From positions 1-52,449 of the forward strand of contig NCRC01000026.1 of NCBI GenBank assembly GCA_002894685.1: a DNA stretch of 52,449 nt, written 5' to 3'. The notes below the pieces were generated by a model. It ran no database searches. It was not told where the DNA came from and saw only the letters and a program-made list of their open reading frames with translations. The number at the start of each line of letters is the position of its first letter. Within the stretch, counting starts at the first letter, position 1. The DNA comes from Salinivenus lutea. Lineage in GTDB: Bacteria > Bacteroidota > Rhodothermia > Rhodothermales > Salinibacteraceae. Shown one piece after another: positions 17,358-25,722 of this stretch. The position numbers and the translations under genes were made by a program.

Positions 17358-19601
17358 ATGATTCAGGCATCGGCCGTTCCTGAGCGGGACGAAATCGAAA
17401 TCGACAACCGATTTGAGGATGACCTGAATGCACTTCTTGCCCAATGTCGGGAGCACCTGCCCACGGTGGACGAGGATATGATTCGCCGGGCCTTTCGCCT
17501 GAGCTACTGGGCCCATCGCAACGACTGGCGGGAGTCGGGGGAGCGCTACATCAGCCACCCACTCCAGGTGGCAACCATCGTGGCGCGCGACATCGGACTC
17601 GACGATACCAGTGTGGCCGCCGCACTGCTCCACGACGTGGTGGAGGACACCGAACTCTCTCTGGACCTGATCCGGGAGGAGTTCGGGGAGACGATGGCCT
17701 CGATTATCGATGGGCTTACGAAGATCAGTGGCGTATTCGAGAGCCGGGAGTTGGGGCAGGCCGAGAACGTCCGCAAGCTCATGCTTTCGATGGCGTCGGA
17801 CCTCCGCGTCATCCTGGTGAAGTTCGCGGACCGGCTCCACAACATGCGCACCATCGAGCACCTTCCGAAGAAGAAGCGGCTCAAAAAGGCCAGCGAGACG
17901 CTCGATCTGTTTGCCCCGCTGGCCCACCGGTTCGGACTCTTTACGATCAAGAGCGAGCTGGAGGACCTGTCGTTCAAAATCCTTGACCCCGAGGCGTACC
18001 ACCACATCGTGGATCGGCTGAAAGAGATGGCCGAGCAGCGAGAAGCGTACATTGCCCAGTTTGTCCAGCCGCTGGAGGAACGGCTCGCCGAAGAAGGGTA
18101 TGAGTTCGAGATCTACGGGCGGGTGAAGAACGTGTACTCCATCCACCGGAAGATGAAGCGGAAGAATAAACCGATCGATGAGATCTACGACATCTTCGCG
18201 ATCCGGGTGGTGCTTCAGAGCGGCGGCAAGCGCGGCAAGGAAGATTGCTGGCGCGTCTACTCACTTGTGACGGATCTCTACAAGCCGCTTCCCGAACGCT
18301 TTCGCGACTTTATTTCGGTTCCGAAGTCGAATGGCTACCAAAGCTTGCACACGACGGTCTTTGGGCCGAAGGGGCGGCGCGTGGAGGTGCAAATCCGGAC
18401 ACAGGAGATGCACGAGGTGGCGGAGCGAGGGGTGGCCGCGCACTGGAAGTACAAGGAGGGGAAAAAGAATGTCGACGAGGAGATGGAGAAATTCCTCGAG
18501 TGGGTGCGCGACCTCCTCGACAATCCGGAGCCCGACGAGGCGACAGAGTTCGTCAAAGAGTTTCGCCTCAACCTATACGACGAGGAGATCTACGTCTTAA
18601 CCCCGCAGGGCGACTTGATGACGTTGCCGCAGGGGGCCACGCCGGTCGACTTCGCCTTCAAGGTGCACACGGAGGTGGGCATGCAGTGCATCGGGGCCAA
18701 GGTGAACGGCAAGATGGTGCCGCTCTCGCAGGAGCTCACCAGCGGGGATCAGGTGGAGATCATCACCTCCAAGAAGCAACAGCCGAACCCCGACTGGATG
18801 AACTTCGTGGTCACCCACAAGGCCCGCAGTCGGATCCGGCAGTGGACGAACGAAGAGCGCCGGAAGGCCGCCGAGCTGGGCCGCGAGATGTGGCAGAAGA
18901 AGAAAGACCGTGCCGACCTGGAAATCAGCGACCAGGACCTGCAACAGGTCGCGCACGAATTGAAGTTTCCCGATCTCCAACAGCTCTTCTACGAGATCGG
19001 GAAGGGGCTGTACGACCCCGAGGAACTCGTCGATCACATCAAGGGACAGGCCGACCCCGAGGAGGACGACGAGGAGGAGATTGAGGACGAGGAGGCCCTG
19101 AAGGAGCGATACGAGCGGTTTCTGGACTCGGCCCAGTCGACGGGCAAGCAAACCCTTGTGGTGAATGGCGAGGTGCAGGAGGACCTGGCGGTCAACTATG
19201 CCTCGTGCTGCAACCCCATCCCCGGCGACGAGGTGTTTGGGTTTGTGAGCAAAACCGGCACCATCAACATCCACCGGTCGAATTGCCAGAACGCGTCGGA
19301 CCTCCTGGTCAATCAGGCCGATCGGATCCTGGACGTCGATTGGAGCCGGCAGAAGGACGTGCAATTCGTGGCGGCCCTTCGCCTGATGGGCGAGGACCGG
19401 GTGGGCATGGTGAACGACATCACGGAAGTCATTTCGAAAAACCTGAAGACCAACATCCGGTCCATCACCATCGACACGGAAGACGGCATTTTCTCCGGCA
19501 CCATCATGCTCCACGTGTCGGACCTCGAGCACCTGGAGCGTCTGATGGAGCGCCTGAAACGGATCGACGGCATCCACGGTGTCTATCGCTTCGAAGAGTA
19601 G
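17358..19601 (+). CDS. Bifunctional (p)ppGpp synthetase/hydrolase (RelA/SpoT family)
   Basis: This 747-residue protein makes and degrades the stringent-response alarmone. The N-terminal HD hydrolase domain is intact: H67 (ISHPLQ), H92-D93 (LLHDVVEDTE), and the KFADRLHNMRT motif. The synthetase domain has GRVKNVYSIHRKMKRK, YDIFAIRVV, GYQSLHTTV (around residue 325) and EVQIRTQEMHEVAERGVAAHWKYK (in pieces). A TGS domain (around 410-470, YVLTPQGDLMTLPQGATPVDFAF in pieces), a CC...C zinc-finger-type region (about 616-640) and a C-terminal ACT domain (about 670-747) follow. Both activities are therefore predicted. An acidic insert (EEDDEEEIEDEEAL) precedes the CC region. It is transcribed separately from the ribosomal block; ruvX starts 7 bases after its stop. 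Confidence 0.97.
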   Translation: MIQASAVPERDEIEIDNRFEDDLNALLAQCREHLPTVDEDMIRRAFRLSYWAHRNDWRESGERYISHPLQVATIVARDIGLDDTSVAAALLHDVVEDTELSLDLIREEFGETMASIIDGLTKISGVFESRELGQAENVRKLMLSMASDLRVILVKFADRLHNMRTIEHLPKKKRLKKASETLDLFAPLAHRFGLFTIKSELEDLSFKILDPEAYHHIVDRLKEMAEQREAYIAQFVQPLEERLAEEGYEFEIYGRVKNVYSIHRKMKRKNKPIDEIYDIFAIRVVLQSGGKRGKEDCWRVYSLVTDLYKPLPERFRDFISVPKSNGYQSLHTTVFGPKGRRVEVQIRTQEMHEVAERGVAAHWKYKEGKKNVDEEMEKFLEWVRDLLDNPEPDEATEFVKEFRLNLYDEEIYVLTPQGDLMTLPQGATPVDFAFKVHTEVGMQCIGAKVNGKMVPLSQELTSGDQVEIITSKKQQPNPDWMNFVVTHKARSRIRQWTNEERRKAAELGREMWQKKKDRADLEISDQDLQQVAHELKFPDLQQLFYEIGKGLYDPEELVDHIKGQADPEEDDEEEIEDEEALKERYERFLDSAQSTGKQTLVVNGEVQEDLAVNYASCCNPIPGDEVFGFVSKTGTINIHRSNCQNASDLLVNQADRILDVDWSRQKDVQFVAALRLMGEDRVGMVNDITEVISKNLKTNIRSITIDTEDGIFSGTIMLHVSDLEHLERLMERLKRIDGIHGVYRFEE

Positions 19602-19608
19602 CCCGCCG

Positions 19609-20064
19609 ATGACTGCCGATGCACTGCTTAGCGGCCCCGCGCGCCTGGTGGGCGTCGATGTTGGGACGAAGCGGGTGGGACTTGCGGTGTCCGACCCCCT
19701 CCAACTCTTCGCTCGGCCCCACGGCACCTATTCGCCCGACGACGCCCTCGATGAGCTGGCGCGTCTTGACGAGGGCGACGGAGTCGACGCCGTGGTGGTG
19801 GGCTGGCCCCTGACCGAGGACGGCGGGGAGGACGAGGCGACGGAGATGGTGCGGGCGTTCGTTGAGCGCATTGAAAAGGCGCTCCCGGAGCCCACGATCG
19901 CCCGCTCCGACGAACGGTACACGTCCGAGCGCGCCAAGGAGCTGCTCCGCCGGGCCGGGGTGTCGCAGCCCGGGCGGTACGACAAGGGGCGGGTCGATGC
20001 GGCCGCCGCGGCCGTCATCCTCCAGGATCACCTTGACGCCGCGGACGCGCCCCCTGCGAGCTAG
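19609..20064 (+). CDS. ruvX: Putative pre-16S rRNA nuclease / Holliday junction resolvase-like RuvX (YqgF)
   Basis: This 151-residue RNase H-fold protein shows LVGVDVGTKRVGLAVSDP with the first catalytic Asp, VVVGWPL, the DERYTS motif, and the last Asp in DKGRVDAAAAAVILQ. In E. coli the family (YqgF) matures the 16S 5' end. I chose ATG 19609, 7 bases after the (p)ppGpp synthetase gene; the frame extends to 19579 inside that gene. Its stop overlaps the stop of the convergent DUF72 gene (shared CTAG). Confidence 0.93.
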   Translation: MTADALLSGPARLVGVDVGTKRVGLAVSDPLQLFARPHGTYSPDDALDELARLDEGDGVDAVVVGWPLTEDGGEDEATEMVRAFVERIEKALPEPTIARSDERYTSERAKELLRRAGVSQPGRYDKGRVDAAAAAVILQDHLDAADAPPAS

Positions 20065-21116
20065 GCAGATGCTCGGCGCTCTTCCTCATCCAAAATCCGG
20101 TGGGCGATGGTGCGCGTGAGGTCCGGCGCGTTTCCCCAGGCCCGGTTATTGGCAATCACGTTGAGCAGCACGTCCTGGGCCTGCGCCCGGTACGTGAGCG
20201 CGGTGGCATCGAGCACCATGTCGCGCGCCTCGTCGGTCTCACAGATCTCAGGAGCCGGGGCGTCAAACGGGTGCGCCATCGCGTAGGCATCCGCGTACTT
20301 CGTGTTGCGGGGCGTGAGGAGGCGCGCGACGGCCTGATCGTTGGCCGCGGGAAAGCGTTCGCCGCACCGCGCCCACTGATCCCGAATGGCCGGCAGCCAG
20401 GTCCAGTGGCTGAACACGTGCCCCAGCCCGCGGGTGGCGAGCCAGTCGAAATACCCGGCGTCCATCAGGTGCTCCGAGCGAAGCTCCACGTGGTACTGGA
20501 CGTTGGAGGGCAGGGCGTCGAAGAAGGCATCGAGCTGCTCCACATTGGCCTCGGGCGAGGGGCTGTCGGGCACCCGTCGATACTCCTGCTGGAAGAGGAT
20601 GCCCTCCAGGCGGTCTCCCATCAGGTCGACGGCCGGCCGGTGGAAGGTGTCGACGTACGCCTCGGCGTCGAGGTAGTCGGGGTTCTCGACGAACTCGCCG
20701 CCCCGGCGCAACCGCCGGCCGAAGTACTGCCGCGGGGCCTTCAGCAAGAAGGACGCGTCGTCGGGGGCGTGGTCGAGGTAGTTGGAGAGGACGAAATAAT
20801 TCGAGGAGGGCTCGTCGTGTTCGCGGAGCGGGCGGTAGAAGGTGAAGTCCAGCTCCAACACGTCGAAGTGGTCAAAGTACTCCCGGACGGACTCGATGGG
20901 CAGCTGCCGTTCCTCGAACGTGCGCCCCCCAAGCGTGCGCTTGCGGGACGAGATGCGGTTTCCAAACGTGTCCTCGGAGTAGATTTGGCCCAGCCACCCG
21001 GCGTACCGATCGCTGGCCGTGCCGAACCGAGCGTGCAGGTGGAGGTTGCGGAAGTCGAAGCGGTCGGCCGCCACTCGACGGTCGTCGACCGAACGGGAGG
21101 GGGAAGGGGAAGACAT
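20061..21116 (-). CDS. DUF72 (YecE-like) family protein
   Basis: This 351-residue protein belongs to the DUF72 family, TIM-barrel-like proteins of unknown biochemical role. Features seen are the N-terminal ARFGTASDRYAGWLGQIYS, the FDVLELDFTFYRPLRE strand (family ...EVNSTFY), the FLLKAPRQYFGRRL segment and GILFQQEYR (family ...LFQLPP), then YHVELRSEHLMD (family VEFRHxSW). It is longer than the typical ~250 residues. It lies 15 bases downstream of the HIT gene on the same strand, so the two are probably one operon. Its end overlaps ruvX convergently by 4 bases. Confidence 0.85.
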   Translation of the reverse strand: MSSPSPSRSVDDRRVAADRFDFRNLHLHARFGTASDRYAGWLGQIYSEDTFGNRISSRKRTLGGRTFEERQLPIESVREYFDHFDVLELDFTFYRPLREHDEPSSNYFVLSNYLDHAPDDASFLLKAPRQYFGRRLRRGGEFVENPDYLDAEAYVDTFHRPAVDLMGDRLEGILFQQEYRRVPDSPSPEANVEQLDAFFDALPSNVQYHVELRSEHLMDAGYFDWLATRGLGHVFSHWTWLPAIRDQWARCGERFPAANDQAVARLLTPRNTKYADAYAMAHPFDAPAPEICETDEARDMVLDATALTYRAQAQDVLLNVIANNRAWGNAPDLTRTIAHRILDEEERRASA

Positions 21117-21131
21117 CGGCTTAGAGGGGCG

Positions 21132-21641
21132 TCACGTCGAGGGAGAATCGGCCTCCACGGCCGTGCGAAGCTTGTCGTAGGTCGTCTGCAGGTCCTCCGG
21201 GAGCACCCGCGTGTCCGCGGTCGTTGTCATAAAGTTGGTATCGCCCTCCCAGCGCGGCACCACGTGCATGTGGAGGTGCTCGGGAATGCCGGCCCCGGAC
21301 GCCGCGCCCAGGTTCATCCCCACGTTGAACCCTTCCGGCGACATCGTCTCGCGAAGCCACCGCAGGCACCGGTCGATGGTGGCCGCGAGGGCCTGTTGCT
21401 CCTCCGCGGTGAGCTCGGCGTACTCGGCCACCTCCCGATTGGGAAGGATGAGAAGGTGCCCGTTGTTGTACGGGTAGCGGTTCATGACGACGAACACGTG
21501 CTCTCCCCGCCACAGAATGAGGTTCTCGCGGTCATTGTCCTCGTTGAGCAACTGCGTGAAGAGGGAGGCATCGTCCGGAGGGTCACGATCCGCCGCGCCC
21601 GAAACGTACTCTGAGCGCCAGGGGCTCCACATCCGATCCAT
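21132..21641 (-). CDS. HIT-family nucleotide phosphoesterase/phosphorylase
   Basis: This 169-residue protein carries the histidine triad HLHMH (H122, H124, H126 in EHLHMHVVPRW). The N-terminal MDRMWSPWRSEYVSG and YPYNNGHLLILPNREV match the diadenosine-polyphosphate-hydrolysing branch of the family. It likely cleaves dinucleoside polyphosphates or adenylated compounds, with the middle His region as nucleophile. The frame is open far upstream on this strand, but the family start MDRMW sits at 21641. It is divergent from the PHP gene (start 21765), with a 123-base shared promoter region. Confidence 0.92.
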   Translation of the reverse strand: MDRMWSPWRSEYVSGAADRDPPDDASLFTQLLNEDNDRENLILWRGEHVFVVMNRYPYNNGHLLILPNREVAEYAELTAEEQQALAATIDRCLRWLRETMSPEGFNVGMNLGAASGAGIPEHLHMHVVPRWEGDTNFMTTTADTRVLPEDLQTTYDKLRTAVEADSPST

Positions 21642-21764
21642 GAGACAGGTAGGAATACCGAGAGAAGAGTCAAACGCCTGTCCACAAACTCTGGCCGGGG
21701 CCGGCAGTTCGCCACCCGCCCGCGACTCCACGGAAATTACAGTCTTCTCGCTCCCGACGTGCCC

Positions 21765-22598
21765 ATGCCGACCGCTTCCGTGTACGCCGATCTCCATGCC
21801 CACTCGCAGTGCTCGGACGGACACCGTGCGCCTGCGGATCTCGTCCGACAGGCGGCGGAGCGGGGCCTTGGGGTGCTTGCGCTCACGGATCACGATACCG
21901 TAGAGGGCCTCTCGGCGGCGGCCGACGCGGCCCGGGCGTGCGACATTCAGCTGGTGCCGGGCGTGGAGTTGAGCGTGACGGAGGCCGGGGACGAGGTGCA
22001 TCTGCTGGCGTACGGAATCGATCCGACGCATCCGGCGCTCCAGGACCACCTCACGTCGTTTCGCGAGGCCCGTCGGGAACGCGCGTGGGCCATGGTGGAG
22101 CGGTTGCGCGACCGTGGCCTGTCGATTAGCGACGCCGCCGTCGCCGATGCGTTTTCGGGGTCGACGGCGCTGGGGCGTCCCCATGTCGCGCGCATTCTCG
22201 TGGCGGCCGGGCACGTCGACACGGCGCGCGACGCGTTCGAGCAGTACCTTGGGCGCGACCGGCCGGGCTTCGTGGAAAAGCCCGACGTGCCGGCGGGAGC
22301 GGCGCTCCGCACAGTGCACGAGGCGGGCGGGGTGGGGGTTCTCGCGCACCCCGGGCACTGGACGAGTGCACGGCGCGTTCGGCGCCTGGTGGAGAAGGGG
22401 CTCGACGGGCTGGAGGTCGTGCACCCTTCCCACGATGCGTCCCTCCGCGGCTACTACGAACGACTGGCGGACGGGCACGGACTGTTTGCTACTGGCGGCT
22501 CGGATTACCACGGCGGCCCGCACCGCCCCGATGAGCAGATCGGGGGCATGGGCCTGACCCGGGACGAATGGGAACGTTGTCGGCCACATCTTGCGTAA
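21765..22598 (+). CDS. PHP-domain metal-dependent phosphoesterase
   Basis: This 277-residue protein of the TrpH/RnaAM-like branch of the PHP superfamily shows all motifs: [11 protein letters not shown] (H11, H13), [16 protein letters not shown], a His in [15 protein letters not shown], and GSDYHG near the end. The E. coli relative is a 5'-3' exoribonuclease/3',5'-nucleoside bisphosphate phosphatase. Start ATG 21765 is preferred over GTG 21759 two codons earlier. It is followed by ribH after 41 bases, though they need not be functionally linked. Confidence 0.93.
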   Translation: MPTASVYADLHAHSQCSDGHRAPADLVRQAAERGLGVLALTDHDTVEGLSAAADAARACDIQLVPGVELSVTEAGDEVHLLAYGIDPTHPALQDHLTSFREARRERAWAMVERLRDRGLSISDAAVADAFSGSTALGRPHVARILVAAGHVDTARDAFEQYLGRDRPGFVEKPDVPAGAALRTVHEAGGVGVLAHPGHWTSARRVRRLVEKGLDGLEVVHPSHDASLRGYYERLADGHGLFATGGSDYHGGPHRPDEQIGGMGLTRDEWERCRPHLA

Positions 22599-22639
22599 CA
22601 CCGATCGTCCCAATCTCTTACACTCTCTGTCTCGTCCCC

Positions 22640-23113
22640 ATGCCGACCCAGATCGAAGGTGACCTCGTCGCCGGCGACCATCAGTTTGCGATCGTCGTGA
22701 GCCGCTTTAATGAGTTCATCACGGAGCAGATGGTCGATGGGGCCCTCGACACGCTTGAACGTCACGGCGTCGACACGGAGGTGGACGTGACGGTCGTCCA
22801 CGTGCCGGGGGCGCGCGAAATCCCGGTCGTCGCCCAACGATGTGCCCGGTCGGGGACGTACGATGCCGTCCTGTGCATCGGGGCCGTGATTCGCGGGGCC
22901 ACCGACCACTTCGACTACGTGTGCTCCGGGGTGTCGAGCGGCACCCAACAGGCGGCGATGGACACCGAAGTGCCGGTCATCTTTGGCGTCATTACGACGG
23001 ACACGATCGAGCAGGCCATCGAACGGGCCGGGACGAAGGCGGGCAACAAGGGGCGCGACGCGGCGGCCGCGGCCCTCGAAATGGCAAACGTCATGGATCA
23101 GTTGCCCGGGTGA
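22640..23113 (+). CDS. ribH: 6,7-dimethyl-8-ribityllumazine synthase
   Basis: This 157-residue enzyme catalyses the penultimate step of riboflavin synthesis. Motifs seen: [53 protein letters not shown] with the active-site His, and [20 protein letters not shown] (in pieces), then [13 protein letters not shown]. The start is ATG 22640, matching the family N-terminus; the frame is open upstream into the PHP gene. No FMN riboswitch-like structure is seen in the 41-base leader. No other rib genes are in the window. Confidence 0.97.
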   Translation: MPTQIEGDLVAGDHQFAIVVSRFNEFITEQMVDGALDTLERHGVDTEVDVTVVHVPGAREIPVVAQRCARSGTYDAVLCIGAVIRGATDHFDYVCSGVSSGTQQAAMDTEVPVIFGVITTDTIEQAIERAGTKAGNKGRDAAAAALEMANVMDQLPG

Positions 23114-23162
23114 GGCCTGCGCGAGGGAGGCGTGATGCCGGGCTCCGAAAAGTTCACGCCAA

Positions 23163-23220
23163 GATCGCGACGCACCGGGAGCATCGCGAAACGTCTCCGA
23201 GACGTTTGCGTCGAAAGATC
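23163..23220. other. Nested inverted repeat between ribH and tRNA-His
   Basis: A perfect dyad AAACGTCT-CCG-AGACGTTT (23189-23207) is enclosed by outer arms GATC..GACGC (23163-23173) and GCGTC....GATC (23208-23220). No T-tract follows. It may be an operator for the downstream tRNA genes or an mRNA 3' structure for ribH. Confidence 0.5.
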
Positions 23221-23233
23221 GTGGATACGAAAT

Positions 23234-23308
23234 GGTGGGCGTAGCTCAGTTGGTTAGAGCGCCAGGTTGTGGTCCTGGAGGCCGTGGGTTCAAATCCCAC
23301 CGCTCACC
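23234..23308 (+). tRNA. tRNA-His (anticodon GTG)
   Basis: All four arms fold: acceptor GTGGGCG/CGCTCAC, anticodon stem CCAGG/CCTGG enclosing TTGTGGT with GTG at 34-36, T arm GTGGG-TTCAAAT-CCCAC. The base before position 1 is G (23234) and the discriminator is C (23308), the extra G-1:C73 pair that identifies histidine tRNAs. The 3' CCA is not encoded. Confidence 0.95.
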
Positions 23309-23347
23309 CACGCCCGACGGATGAGAGCCGTCGACTTGACTTATCGT

Positions 23348-23422
23348 GCCGCGTTCGTCTAGCCTGGTCCAGGACGCCGGCTTTTCACGCCGGTAACACG
23401 GGTTCAAATCCCGTACGCGGTA
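23348..23422 (+). tRNA. tRNA-Glu (anticodon TTC)
   Basis: Acceptor GCCGCGT/ACGCGGT (with a G1-U72 wobble), D arm GTCT/GGAC, anticodon stem CCGGC/GCCGG around TTTTCAC with TTC as anticodon, and T arm ACGGG-TTCAAAT-CCCGT. The 3' CCA is not encoded. It lies 39 bases after tRNA-His and probably shares its transcript. Confidence 0.95.
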
Positions 23423-23428
23423 CCGCCG

Positions 23429-23470
23429 AGCGCTCCGTGAGGGTGGTCCCTCCGGAGCGCTTTTTTATTG
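23429..23470 (+). terminator. Intrinsic terminator after tRNA-Glu
   Basis: AGCGCTCCG and CGGAGCGCT (23429-23461) form a 9-bp stem with further pairing inside the loop (AGGG/CCCT), followed by TTTTTTATT. Confidence 0.9.
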
Positions 23471-23491
23471 GCCCCGGGAGCGGGACGAGGG

Positions 23492-24709
23492 CTACAGCAA
23501 GAAGATGCTTCGGGGCGAGGTGACGAACGCCCACCAGGCGGACCGCACGCCCACCGCAAGGGTCACCGGAAAGAGGGCCCAGTGCAGGTCCTGGGGCCAG
23601 TACGGCCAGCCGACGGCCAGCACGAGGGCCGTGAGGGCCGTGGCGAGAAAGTAGTACCGCAGGCCTTTCGACGTGGGACGGCGCACCACCTGGCGGGCGG
23701 CAATCAGGTGGGTGGGCCAGGCCCAGAGGAGGTTCAAATTGTACGTTGTCACCGAGTAGGTGGAGATGAACCAGAGGAAGCAGAGCAGGAGGCCCACAGT
23801 GCCTACCGACGCAAACAATACCGCGTCGCCCCGGCCCGAGGGCGCGCGCCCCATGAAGGCCTGCCCGCCGGTCCACAGCACGATGAGCCCGAAAAAACCC
23901 CACGCCAGCGTGGTGGGCCACGTGGTGTTGCTCTCGGAGGCATGGTAGCCCTCCACCCATTGCACCGTGTCCGTGCGCGTGACCAGTGATCGGGTGATCC
24001 CATTCCCGGTTACGCGTGCATTGTCGAAGGCCTGCATTAGGTACTCGGGCAGGAACATGACCTCGTTGGGGGTGGCCTCGCGATCGGCCGGGAGGCCCAG
24101 GGCCACGTCGAAGCCCACGTCCAGTGCCGGCCGCCGCTCCACGTACTCGTCCAGGAGGTGCCGAAAACTCAGGTTCGGATTCGGATGGTCTCCGAAGGAG
24201 ATGTCGTCGCCGAGGGTGCGACGAAGGGCGTCCCGAATGCGGGTGGAGCAGTTGTCGAAGAAAAAGTCGTACTGGTAGTATCGGTTGTTCGGCTGGGCAT
24301 TGGTCCGCAGGAACCGGTACAGCTCGGTGCGCTGCTGGGGGGTGAGGTTCAGGCGCTGCTCAATTACGGGCCGCTGTTGCTCCTTATACACCTCCAGTGC
24401 CCGCGAGTACCGGGAGACGCTCAGGAAGTACCGAAGGTGGCCGTAGAGGAATTTCGGGATGAAGAGGGGATCGTTAAAGTTAAACGTCCCATAGTTGTAG
24501 AGCCGGTCGAGTCCCTGCTCGGGGTCGTACACACGGATGGCGCTGTGTCCGGCAAACGTGTGCACCGGATCTCCCGGGAGGATCGTGATGAGCGAGAGGC
24601 GCGAGTCCGCAGAGAGCCGATCGGGACCGGTCTGGGCCGTGGCGCAAGGGGGGGCAGACATGAGTACCAGAAGAAGGATCCCCAGCAGTCCCGCACACGA
24701 ACGAACCAT
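23492..24709 (-). CDS. DUF4105 family membrane protein
   Basis: This 405-residue protein has a signal peptide (MVRSCAGLLGILLLVLMSAPP, in pieces, ending CATAQT), then a DUF4105 domain with its typical features: a serine/His-rich LITILPGDPVHTFAGHSAIRVYDP segment (in pieces), YNYGTFNF, YDFFFDNCSTRIRDALR. The FDNCS motif with Cys is the likely catalytic-type centre, since the domain resembles NlpC/P60-like or permuted papain-fold proteins; this is inference. The last ~150 residues form about five transmembrane helices. The start at 24709 is favoured over 24760 because it begins the signal peptide. The function is unknown; the family is common in Bacteroidota. Confidence 0.85.
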   Translation of the reverse strand: MVRSCAGLLGILLLVLMSAPPCATAQTGPDRLSADSRLSLITILPGDPVHTFAGHSAIRVYDPEQGLDRLYNYGTFNFNDPLFIPKFLYGHLRYFLSVSRYSRALEVYKEQQRPVIEQRLNLTPQQRTELYRFLRTNAQPNNRYYQYDFFFDNCSTRIRDALRRTLGDDISFGDHPNPNLSFRHLLDEYVERRPALDVGFDVALGLPADREATPNEVMFLPEYLMQAFDNARVTGNGITRSLVTRTDTVQWVEGYHASESNTTWPTTLAWGFFGLIVLWTGGQAFMGRAPSGRGDAVLFASVGTVGLLLCFLWFISTYSVTTYNLNLLWAWPTHLIAARQVVRRPTSKGLRYYFLATALTALVLAVGWPYWPQDLHWALFPVTLAVGVRSAWWAFVTSPRSIFLL

Positions 24710-24812
24710 CGGGTAAGAAGGGCAATAAACAGGAAAGTCGACCCTCCAACGTTCCGACATCGGGCGGGTTCAGACCCCCCGCCCCGTTCCCCGAACCAAC
24801 CGCCACCCTCCC

Positions 24813-25661
24813 GTGGGCCGAACGCAACGTGCCGCCGTCGTCCTCGACGCCCTTCGCGATCGCATTGACACCCCGACGACTGAACTGGAGTACGACACCC
24901 CGTACCAGCTCCTCGTGGCCGTCATCCTGTCGGCCCAGTGCACCGACGAGCGGGTGAACAAGGCCACCCCGGCCTTTTTCGAGGCGTACCCCACCGTGGA
25001 GGACCTGGCGGAGGCGACCCCGGACGACATCTACCCCTACATCCAGTCCATCACCTTTCCGAACAACAAGGCGGGCTACCTCGCCAAAACGGCCCGGCGG
25101 ATTGTGGAGGCGTACGATGGCACGGTGCCGTCCAGCGTGCAGGAGCTGCAGACGCTCACGGGCGTGGGCCGAAAAACTGCCCAGGTGGTCGCCAACGTGG
25201 CGTTCGGGGTAGACGCACTCCCGGTCGACACGCACGTCTTCCGGGTGGCCAACCGGATCGGCCTTGTGAAAGAATCCGCCGACACGCCCGAAAAGGTGGA
25301 GCAACAGCTCCGGCGCGTCATTCCCCGAGACGAATGGTCCGACGCGCACCACCTCCTCATCCTCCACGGCCGCTACACGTGCACGGCCCGGTCGCCGGAC
25401 TGCGCCGACTGCCCGCTCTCCGATGTCTGCAAGCACTACACCCGACTTCAACAGCTGCCGGCGGCCCGCACGGACCTCGACGCGTCCGCCGGCACCTACT
25501 ACTGCAGCACCAGCGACCACTACTTCGATGAGCCGGACACGCACGTGGACCGGCACGACATCGAACAAGTTGCCTGCCCGTCCTGCGGCTCAATGCAGGT
25601 CTTTCGGACCCGCGACGGAACGCCGACGAAGCAGGTGAAGGACTACCGCGTAAACGGATAA
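24813..25661 (+). CDS. nth: Endonuclease III with a cysteine-containing C-terminal extension
   Basis: Residues 1-210 form a complete endonuclease III, a base-excision repair glycosylase/AP lyase for oxidised pyrimidines: the helix-hairpin-helix LTGVGRKTAQVV with the catalytic Lys, the catalytic Asp in PVDTHVFRVANRIG, and a [4Fe-4S] motif C190-x6-C197-x2-C200-x5-C206. It starts at GTG 24813 (MGRTQRAAVVLDAL). The unusual part is a C-terminal extension of about 75 residues with C231 (YYCSTSDHYF), several His, and a C255-x2-C258 pair (ACPSCGS), which looks like a small zinc ribbon. It is divergent from the DUF4105 gene. Confidence 0.95.
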   Translation: MGRTQRAAVVLDALRDRIDTPTTELEYDTPYQLLVAVILSAQCTDERVNKATPAFFEAYPTVEDLAEATPDDIYPYIQSITFPNNKAGYLAKTARRIVEAYDGTVPSSVQELQTLTGVGRKTAQVVANVAFGVDALPVDTHVFRVANRIGLVKESADTPEKVEQQLRRVIPRDEWSDAHHLLILHGRYTCTARSPDCADCPLSDVCKHYTRLQQLPAARTDLDASAGTYYCSTSDHYFDEPDTHVDRHDIEQVACPSCGSMQVFRTRDGTPTKQVKDYRVNG

Positions 25662-25722
25662 TCTCCGTCGCCGTCCTTCCCCGACCCGCTTTTTCTTTTA
25701 CGCCCACCCGCCACGCTGTCCC

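Noticed and set aside
22599-22639. An FMN riboswitch before ribH
   Set aside because: The spacer is only 41 bases, too short for the RFN element.
24762-24784. GGGCGGG...CCCGCCC inverted repeat between DUF4105 and nth
   Set aside because: It sits in a run of G and C where such pairing is likely by chance, and has no T-tract.
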